DNA of 64,000 nt from Basidiobolus meristosporus CBS 931.73 (GCA_002104905.1 MCFE01000429.1:1-64000), one strand, 5' to 3'. Shown: positions 10,493 to 22,800, numbered from the stretch's first letter. Translations and numbers: made by a program. The notes: generated from the letters alone by a model not told the origin.

Positions 10493-11014
10493 GTTGAATT
10501 CACCAACGAGCAGCTCAAAAGGAAGGACTGACGAGGATATAGAACGAAAGCCCCATAGGTACGGACAATAAGCGCACCTTCCAATGCTAATATACTTATT
10601 TAAAGGTAACGCTTATGCATCTATGCGTAGGTAACAATAGAGGTACTCTCCAAACTATTTAAAAGGCCGATAAACTAGACTCTAGCATAATCACAACTCT
10701 AATTGTTTAGGAGATATTTACTCTTCGGAAGAGACCAGTCTACTGACCCATACACAGTTGTGTAGGGAGATTCTTCATTGTACTCGACTGGAAAACCTCC
10801 TATTGATTTGGAACCGTCAACAGGGTGGTTACCTGCTCACACAACCGTTCACGCGAATGTTGAACAACTTCAACACCGTAACCAGAGATCAACAATACAT
10901 ATCAAGCTTAGGATTGGCATGAAAATGGAGATAGATTTAATAGGAGTTGCTGAATACACATGGTTAAATTGCTCCCAAATATGATGCTTTTCAAAAGATG
11001 AAGCTGTCGATAAA
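10493..11014. other. Intergenic, nothing recognised
   Basis: Spacer upstream of the chitosanase and downstream of the tubby-like gene, both on the minus strand. It should contain the chitosanase promoter; AT-rich patches are present but no clear TATA box at a standard distance. Confidence 0.4.
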
Positions 11015-11599
11015 TTATGAGTCTTGCGATAAGTCTATTAAGAACAGCCCGGTGACCAATAGTAGAGATTGTAACATAGGATCCTTAAGTGCAGGAGGAT
11101 GAATCTCTAGAGTTCCAAGGTTCTTCCACGCGAGCGCCTTCCATTTGAATTCAGCGAACTTTACGCCAGTTCTAGGACACGTGCATTCCATACTCATTGT
11201 GCCAAAGCCAGATCTCTTCCACTGATAGGTTTCAGCATTCCAATTGAACTGATATTTGAAAGAGAACATCTTGGGCTTACTGAGCTCAAACTCGATGCTC
11301 TGAGGAAAGGTCCTGAACATAATACTGCTTTTCAGTGCTTTCCTAGTACCTTGGAATAGGATTTTCTCTGAGCCAGCCTCCCGAAAGGTATACTTTACTT
11401 GTACCCCCAAGTCTCTCGCGAGGATGTATGCAACACGTTCCATATTGTCCTTGACCAGAATGTCTCGAGAGAAAGCACTCTTTCGTGAGAGAGTATACCT
11501 TTGATAACCATTTCCGAAATCTGTGTAACTACGACCCGAATTCTGAAAAGAGTATCGAGGATGCTCCAAGTAGTTCGACTCTTCCCGCTCAGCTAACAT
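11015..11599 (-). CDS. Tubby C-terminal-like (LURP-one-type) domain protein
   Basis: A single exon of 194 residues. The protein alternates short beta strands with segments such as 'SAFSRDILVKDN', 'YTFREAGSEKILFQGTRK', 'KYQFNWNAETYQWKRS' and 'WKALAWKNLGTLEIHPPALKDPMLQSLLLVTGLFLIDL'. This resembles the fungal group of tubby C-terminal-like proteins, where the last strand-helix pair ('LLLVTGLFLI') forms the central buried helix. Their role is not known; related tubby and scramblase folds bind membrane lipids. The family call is from memory of the pattern and could be wrong in detail. Confidence 0.55.
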   Translation of the reverse strand: MLAEREESNYLEHPRYSFQNSGRSYTDFGNGYQRYTLSRKSAFSRDILVKDNMERVAYILARDLGVQVKYTFREAGSEKILFQGTRKALKSSIMFRTFPQSIEFELSKPKMFSFKYQFNWNAETYQWKRSGFGTMSMECTCPRTGVKFAEFKWKALAWKNLGTLEIHPPALKDPMLQSLLLVTGLFLIDLSQDS

Positions 11600-12205
11600 T
11601 TCGTAGGGTCTGAATCAGAAAATGCCTCCTGGGATATGCCGATGGCTCAAGCAATAACTATCAAGGAAGCGAAGAGCGCGAGTACCTAATTTATTAAGAA
11701 ACAATGGGGCCAACCTATTAGGTGACCTTTTATTGAATCAGTGTCTTATGCAACTCTTGGCGCCATTAGTAATAAATCAAATCAGTGATCATTGATCAGT
11801 GGGGGATATACCACGCAACCAGTTCAATGCGGAATACAGCCTAGCCGAATCTTCAATCATGTGATCCGCCGCCTACGATGCACACGTTTCAAAAAGTAGC
11901 AGATCACCAGCACTCTTGGTTCCGGGAACTGAGCTTCGGTACAGAAACATTAGGAGAATTGTGCTTGTGGCTGTGAGACTAGATTCAATGTACTGGCTAT
12001 GCAAATAGTAGTAATCGCCTAGGTAGTTACCAATTGGGTCACTTTAGTGTCACCTTTCAACATTCATAGTCTAGATGGAATTCATTCAAGTCATATATAT
12101 ATATATATATGAGTGTCATTTCGCTGTGTGTGCATTCCGCCAACACCAGAATCCGCCTATTTGTATTCTGTTCTCATTAAAAGTTGATTTCTACTCCATT
12201 AAACT
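11600..12205. other. Intergenic with (AT)9 run
   Basis: Divergent spacer between the tubby-like gene (minus) and the HIT gene (plus), so it carries both promoters. An (AT)9 microsatellite is at 12093-12110. No gene seen. Confidence 0.45.
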
Positions 12206-12752
12206 ATGGCCACTTCACCAAAAAACAGTTGCATCTATTGCAGTCTTGCTTTGGAAGGGGATCGCACTGCCGGGGTGATGTATGAGGTAGAGTAGTGCCT
12301 ATATGTGTTTCTTTACTGGCTTGGTTTAACACGTTCATGGTAGGATGAACGAGTAGTTGCCATCAAAGAGCCCAATCCTGCTGCGGAACACCATTTTGTG
12401 ATAATTCCTCGAAAACACGTCCCTTCCTACAATGATTTAACTGAAGACGACATTTCTTTGCGTAAGCACGAACTTCTCCGAGCACTAAACCACTATTATT
12501 AATCCTCCAATCCTAGTTGAACACATGAAGGCTGTTGGAAACAATCTTATCCTAAATCAGGTTGGTCCACAGCAAGACACTTTGTTAGGCTTTCTCCCAA
12601 AAGCACTGTCCAGCGTTGCACATTTAAACATGCAATGTGTAACTTTACCTTTGACTTGTGGGTGGGTCCGCTCTCTTGCCTACAAACCATTAGTGTTTTT
12701 TACCATTGATGATCTAATTGGTGAAGTCAAGGAATCCTGTTATAATTTGTAA
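12206..12752 (+). CDS. HIT-domain protein with altered histidine triad
   Basis: Three exons: 12206-12286, 12344-12461 and 12517-12752; 144 residues. It starts with a CxxC pair ('SCIYCSL'), then 'VVAIKEPNPAAEHHFVIIPRKHVPSYNDL', and later 'LLGFLPKALSSVAHLNMQCVTLPL'. These are the landmarks of HIT hydrolases of the HINT3/aprataxin side of the family, which hydrolyse nucleotide-phosphate bonds on AMP conjugates. The catalytic signature should read H-x-H-x-H, but here it is H-L-N-M-Q, so only the first of the three histidines is present. Exon phases and splice signals are clean (intron 2 is gtaagc...cctag), so the reading frame is still maintained. Likely inactive as a hydrolase, or a decaying copy. 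Confidence 0.8.
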
Positions 12753-13245
12753 CCTAAAGCATAGATTTAACAGGTGTAGAGCAACACCGCCTGTGTGCAG
12801 TAAGCAGCATTTTTATGGAATGTAACAACAGTATTCGAAGTAGCGATATATACTGGTTTAACCACTTTTTGACTTATAAATGGATTCAACATGCAAATAG
12901 TATATGCTCTGCTGTTTTTAGTTCTCCAGCATTTCAGCGGAGTGCATTCATAGATTTGATATCAAGGTTGGAAGTACACTAAAATGTGACTGAGGAAGGC
13001 GTCAATTCAGCGCAGAAATTGAACTAATCCTCCATAGATAACCACGTAATATTCATTCATGGATATAATAGAAATAAAAAAGATTTAGATTTTTTTTCTC
13101 TAATGCACTCAGGAATTTTTTTTCCTTCAACTTCGAGCATTTCTCCAATTACTACTAATATCAGTATTGAAGCTCGAACGTTTGCTCATTCATACGGTCG
13201 ACCTTGAAATCCCTTCATAGCTTTCCTTCGTCGAATTTCGTAAAA
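12753..13245. other. Intergenic, eIF3L promoter region
   Basis: Spacer between the co-oriented HIT and eIF3L genes. T-rich tracts near 13080-13140 precede the eIF3L start; no further gene. Confidence 0.4.
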
Positions 13246-15108
13246 ATGTATCACGAACCTTATGAAGATGAAGACATCGCTGCCGATGTCGATTTGGTTG
13301 CCGGGGTTTATGCTCAAGGGGACATGACTGCTGATGATGACATTTTAGAAGAAGGTAAACGCAGATTACAAGAGACTGTATTTTGGCATAAATATTTCGA
13401 GTCAAAATAATCCCTTCCTTAACTTAACTAATGGTGATTCTTTCATATAGAACAATTATTAATTCAACAGCAGCTTGCACAACAATATGTTGATACCCAA
13501 ATACCTGATGTTGTCAAAAATTTCATCGCTTATTTCCACCGTAGCGTTCGCGACAATGCCGTTTATGAGCTACATTCTATTTACGAGAATACCTTCAACA
13601 AGCTGACTGAAAGGTTCTATGCTAAAGAACCTTGGCCTGAAGCCGAGTACATCGCTCCCTTGGTCAACGAAGGTCGGTATTCTCGTAGTTTTATTTGTAA
13701 TAATCAAGTCATACTCAGCTCAATCTTTCCATGTAGATCAAATCTTCTTGACTTTGTATCGTGAATTGTACTATCGCCACATTTACCAAAGACTTCAACC
13801 CACCATCGAGCACAGGTTCCGCTCCTATGAAAATTACTGCGCCTTGTTCAACTACATTTTGAGTAAGTCGCCCGGGCTTCTTGCCCACAAAAGTCGCTTA
13901 GTTTTTCGGACTAACATCGATCTGTTTTAGACTCTGATGGACCGGTCAGTCTTGAGCTACCAAACCAATGGCTTTGGGATATCATTGATGAGTTCATTTA
14001 TCAATTCCAATCCTTCTGCAACTTCAAAAATCGTGTTAAGAACAAGACCAAGGAGGAGATCTATTTGTTAAAAGAGAATCTCCAGGTTTGGAGTTGCTAT
14101 AGTGTGCTCAACGTCTTGTACTCTTTGATCCAGAAATCACGGATCACCGAGCAGCTGCTTGTGAGCAAGAATGGCGGCGACATGGTCGAGGCAGCTGGAG
14201 AATATGGTTCGCGTACTTTGTACAAGATGCTTGGTTACTTCAGTATCGTTGGTCTGCTTCGTGTCCACTGCCTTCTTGGAGATTATACAATGGCCTTGAA
14301 GATGATGGAGAATATCGAGCTTAGCAAGAAAGCGCTGTTTGCTCGCGTTACTGCTTGTCACGTTACCACTTACTACTATGTTGGCTTCGCCTACATGATG
14401 ATGAGAAGATATGCCGACGCTATCAAGACTTTCTCTCACATCTTGGTATTTATCACGCGCATTCGCCAGGTTCACTCGAAGTCCTACCAGTTCGATCAAA
14501 TCAACAAGAAGGGCGACCAGATGTATGCCTTGCTTGCCGTTTGTGTTGCTCTTTCACCAACTCGCTTGGATGAAAGCATCCACACCCACATGCGCGAGAA
14601 GTATGGAGAGCAATTGTCGAAAATCCAACGTGGAGAGGATCCAATTCAAACTATCGAAGACTTGTTCTTGTACGCATGCCCCAAGTTCATCTCTCCCATG
14701 AGCCCCAACTATGACGACTTGGAAAACAACCCACCCGAGCCTAGTACTTATCAAGCCAAGATTTTCATGTCTGAAGTTCGCAAGCAGATCTTGATCCCTA
14801 CCTTGAGATCATACCTAAAGCTATACACCACTATGAGTATCGAAAAGCTCGCGGCATTCCTTGAGGTGGATCCCGAAGAGCTCCGTACACAATTGATGAT
14901 CTTCAAACAGAAGAGTCGTCAAAGAAAGTGGGTCGAAGGTACTTTGTTAGACAGCGAAACTGTTACCAGCACAGACTTGGACTTCTCAGTCAACAACGAC
15001 ATGATCCACATCGCTGAGAGCAAAGTGGGACGTCGCTATGGTGACTGGTTTATTCGTAATATCCACAAGTTCGAAGATATTATCTCCAACATGGAGCTTC
15101 GTGCTTGA
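13246..15108 (+). CDS. eIF3l: Translation initiation factor eIF3 subunit L
   Basis: Four exons: 13246-13354, 13451-13672, 13737-13862 and 13931-15108; 544 residues, the usual size. The acidic N-terminus ('[16 protein letters not shown]') is followed by '[12 protein letters not shown]', '[17 protein letters not shown]', '[14 protein letters not shown]' and '[25 protein letters not shown]'. A helical-repeat region leads into a C-terminal PCI module ('[19 protein letters not shown]'). The subunit is part of the octameric PCI/MPN core of eIF3, which binds the 40S ribosome and mRNA in the cytoplasm. The core subunit L is missing from budding yeast but present in fungi with full eIF3. The start gives a protein aligned with known N-termini; an in-frame ATG 42 bases upstream would add 14 residues. 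Confidence 0.95.
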
Positions 15109-15901
15109 AGAGCTTTGTGCGCCTTGTAGCTGATTTTTTGCGACCTAGCCGGTTTTCATCTCTCTTCCTCCTTCATACTAACCTCACATTAAATGAACCT
15201 CATCAGACAGTTAAACGTTATTTTATCAGTGTTATATATCGATGAGCATGAGCGTAGGCCAGTTTGTGTAGCATGTATGGCGGTGCTATCCTTTTGGCCC
15301 CAAATGAGCCATGATGCTCCAATTGGGAAGGAAAGGTCATTGAGTTGGGCATTGAGGGAGGATAAGTCGAGAGATCAGGCAGATGCTGAGGTAGTTAGAT
15401 ATTTAAGCTTAAAAGCCAATCTATTCTCCTCGAGAGTGATCTGCAGCATTCCCAGGTGGGCCACTTAACCTCGGTTAGGGGACCTTTGCTACCTATCGTT
15501 ACATCTTACTCTATTAGTTCATTTGATTCCATGGAAGAATCATGATTGTTCAATTTAACTTTCTACAAGCCCACTTTCGTCCAGGTCGTGAGATCATATT
15601 TTGCTCCGTGCTGAGATAGCTTGATTGTACGTAACGTTGTTGGATATGGCTTGTGAGCCATATATGGAACTAATGGAAAGATGATCAGATGGGATTCTCT
15701 GTGGTCTCTTGCTCAAATGCCACTCGATATTCTGGGAATCATCTATACTTCCCTATGCTTTGGTGCCCAATCAGCGAGCCAATCATTCCATCTCGTTGGA
15801 GTTTGGATTTTTTGGGTTGTCATTGGACTAAACTGACATTCATAAGCATTCAATTGACCTCCTTCCTCAATACAGATTTCTTATTCATACTTGTTCTCAG
15901 C
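15109..15901. other. Intergenic, nothing recognised
   Basis: Spacer between eIF3L and the V-ATPase subunit C gene. Short frames (15193-15468, 15689 onward) have no recognisable product; the second merges in frame with the leader of the next gene. Confidence 0.4.
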
Positions 15902-17610
15902 ATGCCCCAATACTGGCTCGTATCAGTCCCTGCCAACGGAAGCAAAGACTCTTCCTTCCAGAGCTTACGTACTTCTATCAATGAAGTAGCCGAAGCCAGC
16001 TCTCTTGAGCTCCCCGAATTCAAAGTAAGCTCAAATCAAGGATTCCTGGATGCTTTCAGATATTAATAAGCCGTGGAGATTGGGACTTTAGATACTTTGG
16101 TTGTGTTGTCTGATGATTTGGTCAAGTATGACCAAGCTTTTGAAGCCACAGTCGTGAAAATGGTTGACAATCTTAAAGCGCTCCTTCGTGGAGACGCTGC
16201 TCAGCTTGAGGAAGCTCTGACTGTAAACGAGAGTAGGTTCTTTGGACTTGATGTTAGGGTCGCCTGATATCCATCTTAACATCATCTCGCTATTTTTAGA
16301 GCCTGTTGATCATTTCTTGAAGTCTTTCCAGTGGAATTCGATGAAGTATCGCTCTGATAAGCCTCTGAAGGAAATCGCGGAACTTATCAACCAAGCAAGT
16401 ATTTTTCCATGTGTCGGATGTACTCTATTCGTACTGATCTCGAGCCTAATGAAAACAGGAAGGAAGCTCTCTTGATTCTTCTATGAAGGCGAAAATGAGC
16501 CAGTACAACAGTGTCAAGAGCTCTTTGACCAATATCGAGAGAAAGCAAACGTACGCTACTTTCTTTAGTTGAAATGGCTTATCAAGGTACTAAAATACAG
16601 ATATAGCGGTAACCTTGCTGTTCGCGGTCTTGCGGACATAGTGAAAAAGGAGCATTGTGTTCTCGACTCTGAATATCTTCAAACTCTCTTTGTTGCGGTT
16701 CCAAAGTCGGTATTATTACCCGTTTAGTTACTGGTGCATGCGATTTGAGTTAACTTTGGGCCTTTGACGTTTTAGGAACCTGTACAAGGATTGGGAAGCA
16801 AAATATGAAACTCTAACCGAGATGGTTGTACCTAGATCCTCATCGTAAGCTAATGAATCATTTGTAGCACTAATGTTCCTTCTAATCACAGATGAATATT
16901 TCTAGGAAAATAGCGGAGGACAACGACTATGGCCTGTTCGCTGTTAGCGTTTTCCAGCGGGTGGTTAACGACTTCAGCCTAAAATGTAGAGAGGAGAAGC
17001 AAGTGAACTCAAGAACCTTTTATATGATGTTTATGCTAATCTGTATCCATTAGATTCATTGTTAGAGAATTTGAGTACAACGAGGAGCAGCTGGAGGAAG
17101 ATAAGAGAGAATATGAGGAAACCGAGGCGTCCGAAAGAGAGCAATGGGTAATTATCGTTATGCCAATGTGTCAGTATACGACGGGCAGCTCAACCTTGGA
17201 AAATGCCTTTTAGAAATCCCTCCTACAATGGTGCAAGACCAGCTTTGGTGAAGTGTTTGCAGCGTGGATTCACATCAAGATTCTCCGAGTCTTCGTAGAA
17301 TCGGTCTTGAGATATGGGCTGCCATTAGATTACAGTGCAGCAATGATTAAGGTAAGTACATGGGCCTGAGACATCGTCCAGATTTTCCGCTCCCTCTTGC
17401 TCCTGACTAACCTTTTGGTTTCAGCCCAAGGCAAAGGGTGGCTCGAAGATTCGTGATCTTCTTGTCAAGAAATACGCTAGCCTTGGTGGTTCGTTCGGGC
17501 AAGAAGACCATAGCGATCATTTGGACGAATATCAAGGACTTATCGACAAGGATTACACTCCATTTGTCCTCTTCAATATCCCATGGACAGTATTTGATAA
17601 GGAGAAATAA
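15902..17610 (+). CDS. VMA5: V-type H+-ATPase subunit C (V1 stator/regulatory subunit)
   Basis: Ten exons: 15902-16024, 16079-16232, 16300-16394, 16459-16550, 16601-16705, 16776-16844, 16906-16998, 17054-17147, 17214-17351 and 17425-17610; 382 residues, normal for the family. Marks are 'YWLVSVPA' at the N-terminus, '[16 protein letters not shown]', '[17 protein letters not shown]', '[12 protein letters not shown]', 'LFVAVPKN', '[16 protein letters not shown]', '[20 protein letters not shown]' and the tail '[15 protein letters not shown]'. Subunit C links V1 to Vo and is released when the pump disassembles on glucose loss in yeast. Introns 3 and 7 need GC-AG splicing with the donor GCAAGT; GT alternatives would break the conserved residues. 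Confidence 0.93.
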
Positions 17611-18347
17611 ATGACCAGACCTTGCTGCACAATTAAGCGAAGTTGCTTCGTTAAAGCCCAAATACCCATTGCCTCATGCATTCCTCGCCTGTCTATTTTG
17701 GTACCTAATTCTATTCAATAAAAGCTGTCCAGTTAGCTAGCACACAATCACCATAACTATCACGCAGCCATTTATGCTGAAATCAAAAAAGAATCTTCCA
17801 TACGGGCGGGCTTTCGCCTCTTGTCAAGTTAGCCCAGCCAGGTATGTTGGGGAAGAAGACACATTTGTAGCATGTACGCAAACGACAAGCTGGCGAAGTT
17901 GAACTAAATTGAGGCATAGAGTAGAACTCCCTTGATGAAATTGTGGCAGGCAGGCAGGGCAAATTTGTGCTTCATATGTGCGAATGGAGTATCAAATTTG
18001 GTCTATTTGAGCAGACTGGAGTAAATTAGGTGAGGCGAGAGCAAATCTGGTGCGAATCTGCGAAATATCCATCATAATGATACTCGATTGAATGGCAATA
18101 TCGGCCCAACTAATATAAATTAATTGATCTGATAATATACTACACATTCTGGGAACTGCTGCCAAAGTGGCTAATACAGTTGCAAGGGTAACCCGAGGCT
18201 GAGGGCTCGCCCAGCATGACCGATATGGTAGACGGAGAGCATATGTAGGTGGATCATCCGATCTGCCAAATTCCTTTAATTTCAGCAATAGTCGACTGCC
18301 CGATCTTGCTTATCCTCTCTCCCGTTAATCCCGATCATTCAAGCAAT
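17611..18347. other. Intergenic, nothing recognised
   Basis: Spacer between two V-ATPase-related genes on the same strand. AT-rich around 18100-18150; no gene or clear promoter box identified. Confidence 0.4.
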
Positions 18348-19246
18348 ATGCGTTGTTCACATTTTTCCAAGGTGCTGACATTTTTGGCGACCTCTTTCCT
18401 TGCAACCGCCTCCGCAGAGAGTTCCGCCGATTGCCCCGCAAGAGTCCTCCTCGTTTTGAACAAACAACAGGTACCCATAGATTGAAGTGGCGTACTTTGG
18501 CTTCAATATACTAAACGTTGATACTACTGGCCAGTCTCACGAGTACATCGATTCCCCGAAGTTTACTTTATCAAAGGTGACCCTACTTTCTGCTTTCCTA
18601 ATCTGCTCCCGCGGTATGCTCACAGGTGTTCTTCTATAGCACGTTATCAGTAACAATGCAGGTCAAGCCGCAAACGTCGAGCGTTACAAGAGCAGCTGCG
18701 ACGCTCAATATTTAGACCTTTCCCAAGGTAATTTCAGCTTTCTCCTTGACACTTCCTCCGTTCAGCAGCTAATTTGCATTCGCAGTGAGCGATTTGAAGC
18801 AAGGAGCCTCCTACATCATCTCCGGCACTGAAGGTATTTTCGAATCCGCAAGTTGACTGCTGGTCTAAAGGGTTAACCCACGTAATTCTCTTACTTAAGG
18901 GTCCATCGATAAAGCACTCGAGCACATCCAGAACATCGTCAAGGATTATACAGTTGTTCTGGACAGCAAAGCCCATTTGCAAAAGCGTCAGCAAGAGGTC
19001 ACCCCTACCAAACCAGACGAGACTGCACCAAGCAACTCCGGCCCCTCCATTCCTGGCCCTTCTACCAATCCAGGCAAGAATGAGAGCCGTACGGATCAAC
19101 TGCGCAGCAAATTCTGGACCATCGGTCTGCTCACTGGTTTGCTGACCACATTCATCATGGTCCTCATCCTACTAGTTGGAATCTGCTGGCTGGCAAGCAT
19201 CGAGGGACCTACGCGGTTCGAAAGTGTCAAACAGAAGAGGTCTTGA
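18348..19246 (+). CDS. V-ATPase accessory/assembly protein, Voa1/Big1/ATP6AP1-like
   Basis: Five exons: 18348-18470, 18535-18576, 18640-18727, 18786-18833 and 18900-19246; 215 residues. An N-terminal signal peptide ('VLTFLATSFLATASAES') leads to a lumenal part starting 'CPARVLLVLNK', with a second Cys in 'YKSSCDAQYLDL'. A Pro/Thr-rich linker precedes one C-terminal transmembrane helix ('FWTIGLLTGLLTTFIMVLILLVGICWLASI') and a short basic tail. This single-span layout with 'FW..GLL.GLL' before the helix matches the Voa1/ATP6AP1 transmembrane domain, which sits inside the Vo ring and helps its assembly in the ER. The lumenal domain is shorter than in animals, as in fungal Voa1/Big1. It lies next to the V-ATPase subunit C gene. 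Confidence 0.75.
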
Positions 19247-19864
19247 TTTTCCCACCGAGCATAACCTAACCCCCACCATCCCTGATATATCTCACCTTCG
19301 TCTCGTTGTTTTGTTCCCCAAGCTGCATAAAATTCCAATTTTCAATATTACGTTCCCCCTGTTCACTAAGGGCTCACCATCTCTGGCGTAGTGATTTCCA
19401 TGTTGAAGCTCTCAGATACGTTGGCGAAAGTCCTCAATATCCCCTCTGCCATTACCATATCTTTCAAATAGTTGAACGTGTAATGTTGCTCCGGCCAAGG
19501 CGCTACTGAGCCTGCTGTATGTTCCATTTATGACTGGAAAACTGTAAACTGTTCTTCAAAAAGCGAGCATTGGCGACCAAAGAATGATTTATGCACTAGC
19601 TCCATCACGCGTAGAGAATCTGGGAAATCATAGCAAATATAGTAAACAACCTTCGTGTGAGTCAATGCCATAGTTTAATCCAAATGAAGTCTCACTCGGA
19701 ATATGTTGACCAGTCAGAATGTTACCTAGCTTCATCACAACCCAATTTGATTTTTACTCTAATCTCAGTACTGTACACAGTGAACTGCTTCCTAGCTTGA
19801 CAACCATATTTTTTCTAACATACATATTCGAGCCCATACCCATACACCATATAAAGGAATTCCG
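19247..19864. other. Intergenic, nothing recognised
   Basis: Spacer before USP48. A TATA-like 'CATATAAAGG' near 19848 sits only about 15 bases before the ATG, which is close for a functional TATA box. Confidence 0.4.
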
Positions 19865-22800
19865 ATGGCAAATATAAAGCGCGGTGACCAGTCTTCCTGG
19901 GTGTACGACGCGTCTTTAGAAACGGAGGACAAAATTACTCAAGATCATCTGATAAAATTCTACGGGCTTTCCAATACCACTGCCAGGCCCTATTGTCCGA
20001 ACAGATACTCTTCAAAATGCTTCACAGAGAAGAAGACTCGTTGCACCAACTCTCGTTGCAAAGATAATCCAAATTGTTTGAATCATCTAGGCCAAGAGTT
20101 CTGGGAAAGAGAGGGTGGGTGTCGGGTGAAATGCCAAGGATGTTTTTGGGTTTCACGTGGGGATAGGCTTCTAATGGGCTCTCTTTTGTTTACAAGATGC
20201 GTTTGAGAAATATTGTCAGGCCAATGGATTATCGGTTGACCTTGCAGAGGTACGAACTCGAATGGAAGGGAGTCCTGTTGGCTTGAAAGTACTATTTTTA
20301 TACTCCACTCTGTGATCGTATGCTTCCTGACTTGTTTATCTGATAGAACTTGGGAGCTACTTGCTATGTGAACTCTCTCTTGCAGGTAGGAGTGCCACCA
20401 CCTTAATATCAGAGCGCTTTTTAATCCTTGAGGCGTCCCAGGTCTGGTTTCATAATCTGCATATTAGAAAGGGCATCTACGAGTTTCAACACCATGAAGA
20501 GAGGGTAAACAGTAATACAAGTTCACGATTTTAGCTTCGCCGAGACTAACCGATTTTTCATCATTGGCAAGAACCCCATATGTTATCAGCTTCAGCGGGC
20601 TTTTGCTTTCCTAGAGCACGGAAATCAAGACACCTACGATCCCATTCATTTCATAGAAGCGCTGGAGCTAAATGCCGATGAGGAGCAAGATGTCCAAGAG
20701 TGAGTGATTTTCATATCACAGAAAGCTCTGTAGGAATTAATGACATTTGGTTCTAGGTTCTGTAAACTATTCACTTCTCTTCTCAATAGTGTTTTTGAAA
20801 CCCAGGAAAGGGCAAATCTTCGCAACCTGTTCAAAGATCAGGTAACTAGTTAATTACCAGCATCAGTAGTTGTACCATGGATTTCAACATGCACATAGTT
20901 TGAAGGGGAATACGAATACGGAACCAAATGCTCCAAGTGCAAAAATGTCTCCCACCGTCGCGAAACGTTTCACGAACTAGAGCTACATATCAAGGTTATT
21001 GTGGTTTTCTTGGAGGCGGATGAGCCTGGATAACTAAGGGTTGCTTTGTAGGATAATACTTCGTTAGAGCAGTGCATCGAGCGATTCCTAAAGCCTGAAA
21101 CAATGAAAGGAGATGATCAGTATGTTACTCATTCGTTAAGATTCCTCACATCCAAGCGTTTATTTGATGCTACTGTATCGCAGATATTTTTGTTCTGAAT
21201 GCGAATCGAAGCAAAACGCGACACGTACAACAAGAATCAACAAGTTGCCAAATGTATGTGACAATAGTATTGTATTTGATTGAGTCAAGTCCTTACTCTG
21301 CACCTCTGTATAGGTCCTAAATGTTCAGTTGATGAGATTTGTTTACGACATCAAGACGTGTACCAAGAAGAAGAACAATGCTCGCATCAAATTTCCAAGG
21401 ACTCTGAGCGCTTGTATGCTACAAACCCCTCTACAAAAGAAGAGAAAAGGGACCTCAACAGAGGACAGCAAAGGTATCATTCCGGACCATAAGCGTAAGA
21501 GATCCGTAGGCGATGACTTATGTTCTATAGATGGTCACGCTTCTCAGCAAAAAGTCATATCTAAATCTGTAAAGGGTAAAGATGATGCAGGTATGCAGAT
21601 CGATGAGTTCGTTGACCTCCCAAACAATCAAACAACATCTACACTTACCGAGGATGTGGTAAGTGTGGCGACTTCGGGAGAAGGTACTGAACACAAAGCG
21701 CGAATGGTTTGTACCAAAGGCTCAGCAGATGGTCCTACAAGCGATAATTCAGGATTGAAATCCCTCAAGTCACCAACTTCTGGTAGACGAGAATCCATTC
21801 GCATACAAAATCAGATTACCACCAACGCAGCGAACAATGCGAGTGGCGATATTGAAGTACGCACTGTAGTACTGGAACACTCTGTATCTTCAGAACAAAC
21901 CGCTACTGAGACACCTAATGCGGCCGTAACTCCAAGACGACGGAGACGTAAGGGCGCACAAACTCGATCCCCCCTTACTACACCCAAGCTTAATGACGAG
22001 GTAATACCCCCAGCGGAGCCGACCAATGGATCAACAACAAGTCACTCAAAAAAAAGACGTAAAAAACAACCGAAAGAGGCTGGTGTAGATACTTTAGCTG
22101 AACCGACTACCGAAATGTGTAGCGAGATTGATGAAAACGGGTCTTCCGAGGAGAACGATACGGATGATGTCTACGACTTGACAGCAGTGCTCACACATGA
22201 AGGGCCTAGTGCATATTCGGGGCATTACACAGCATATGTGTTCGATACAGGGTAAAATTTACTGGCATTATAGCAAGATTTCTCCAGCCCTACAGCTAAC
22301 TTCCAAAATATAGTAAACAGTGCTGGTTCAAGTTCGACGATGAGAAGGTGACCAACGAAGGGCCTGTTCTAAATCTTCAGACTTGTCAAGATTCCAAGCC
22401 CAAGAAGAAAAAATCCGTCAGCTCGGAGAGCTCGGAGAAGGTTAAAACGGAAGAGATAGAGCCAGAGCATATCGAAAACGGAGATCACCACTGTTCTTCC
22501 AGGGATGCCTATATGCTCATTTACACGAAACGTACCTTAGATCAACCACAAATGGTTCGACCCATGGACACAATCATGCAAGAGATTGAGCAGGCTAACC
22601 GCTTGATGCACAAACAAGCCCATGCGCAGAATGAGTCATTATTTTCGGCGAGAGAGCAGTTCGATCGTGAGCGGGAAAGTAGGCGTGCCATTTACTCGAC
22701 CTGGGACGTGGTTGAAGAAAACGGGGCTTCGTATTTCTTTCCAAAATCATTTCTACAAGATTGGATCAATGGTCCATTATACCAATCGGAAGAATCCAAA

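Noticed and set aside
21329-22255. Separate basic nuclear protein gene
   Set aside because: Phase, splice sites and the USP His box at its end show it is exon 10 of USP48.
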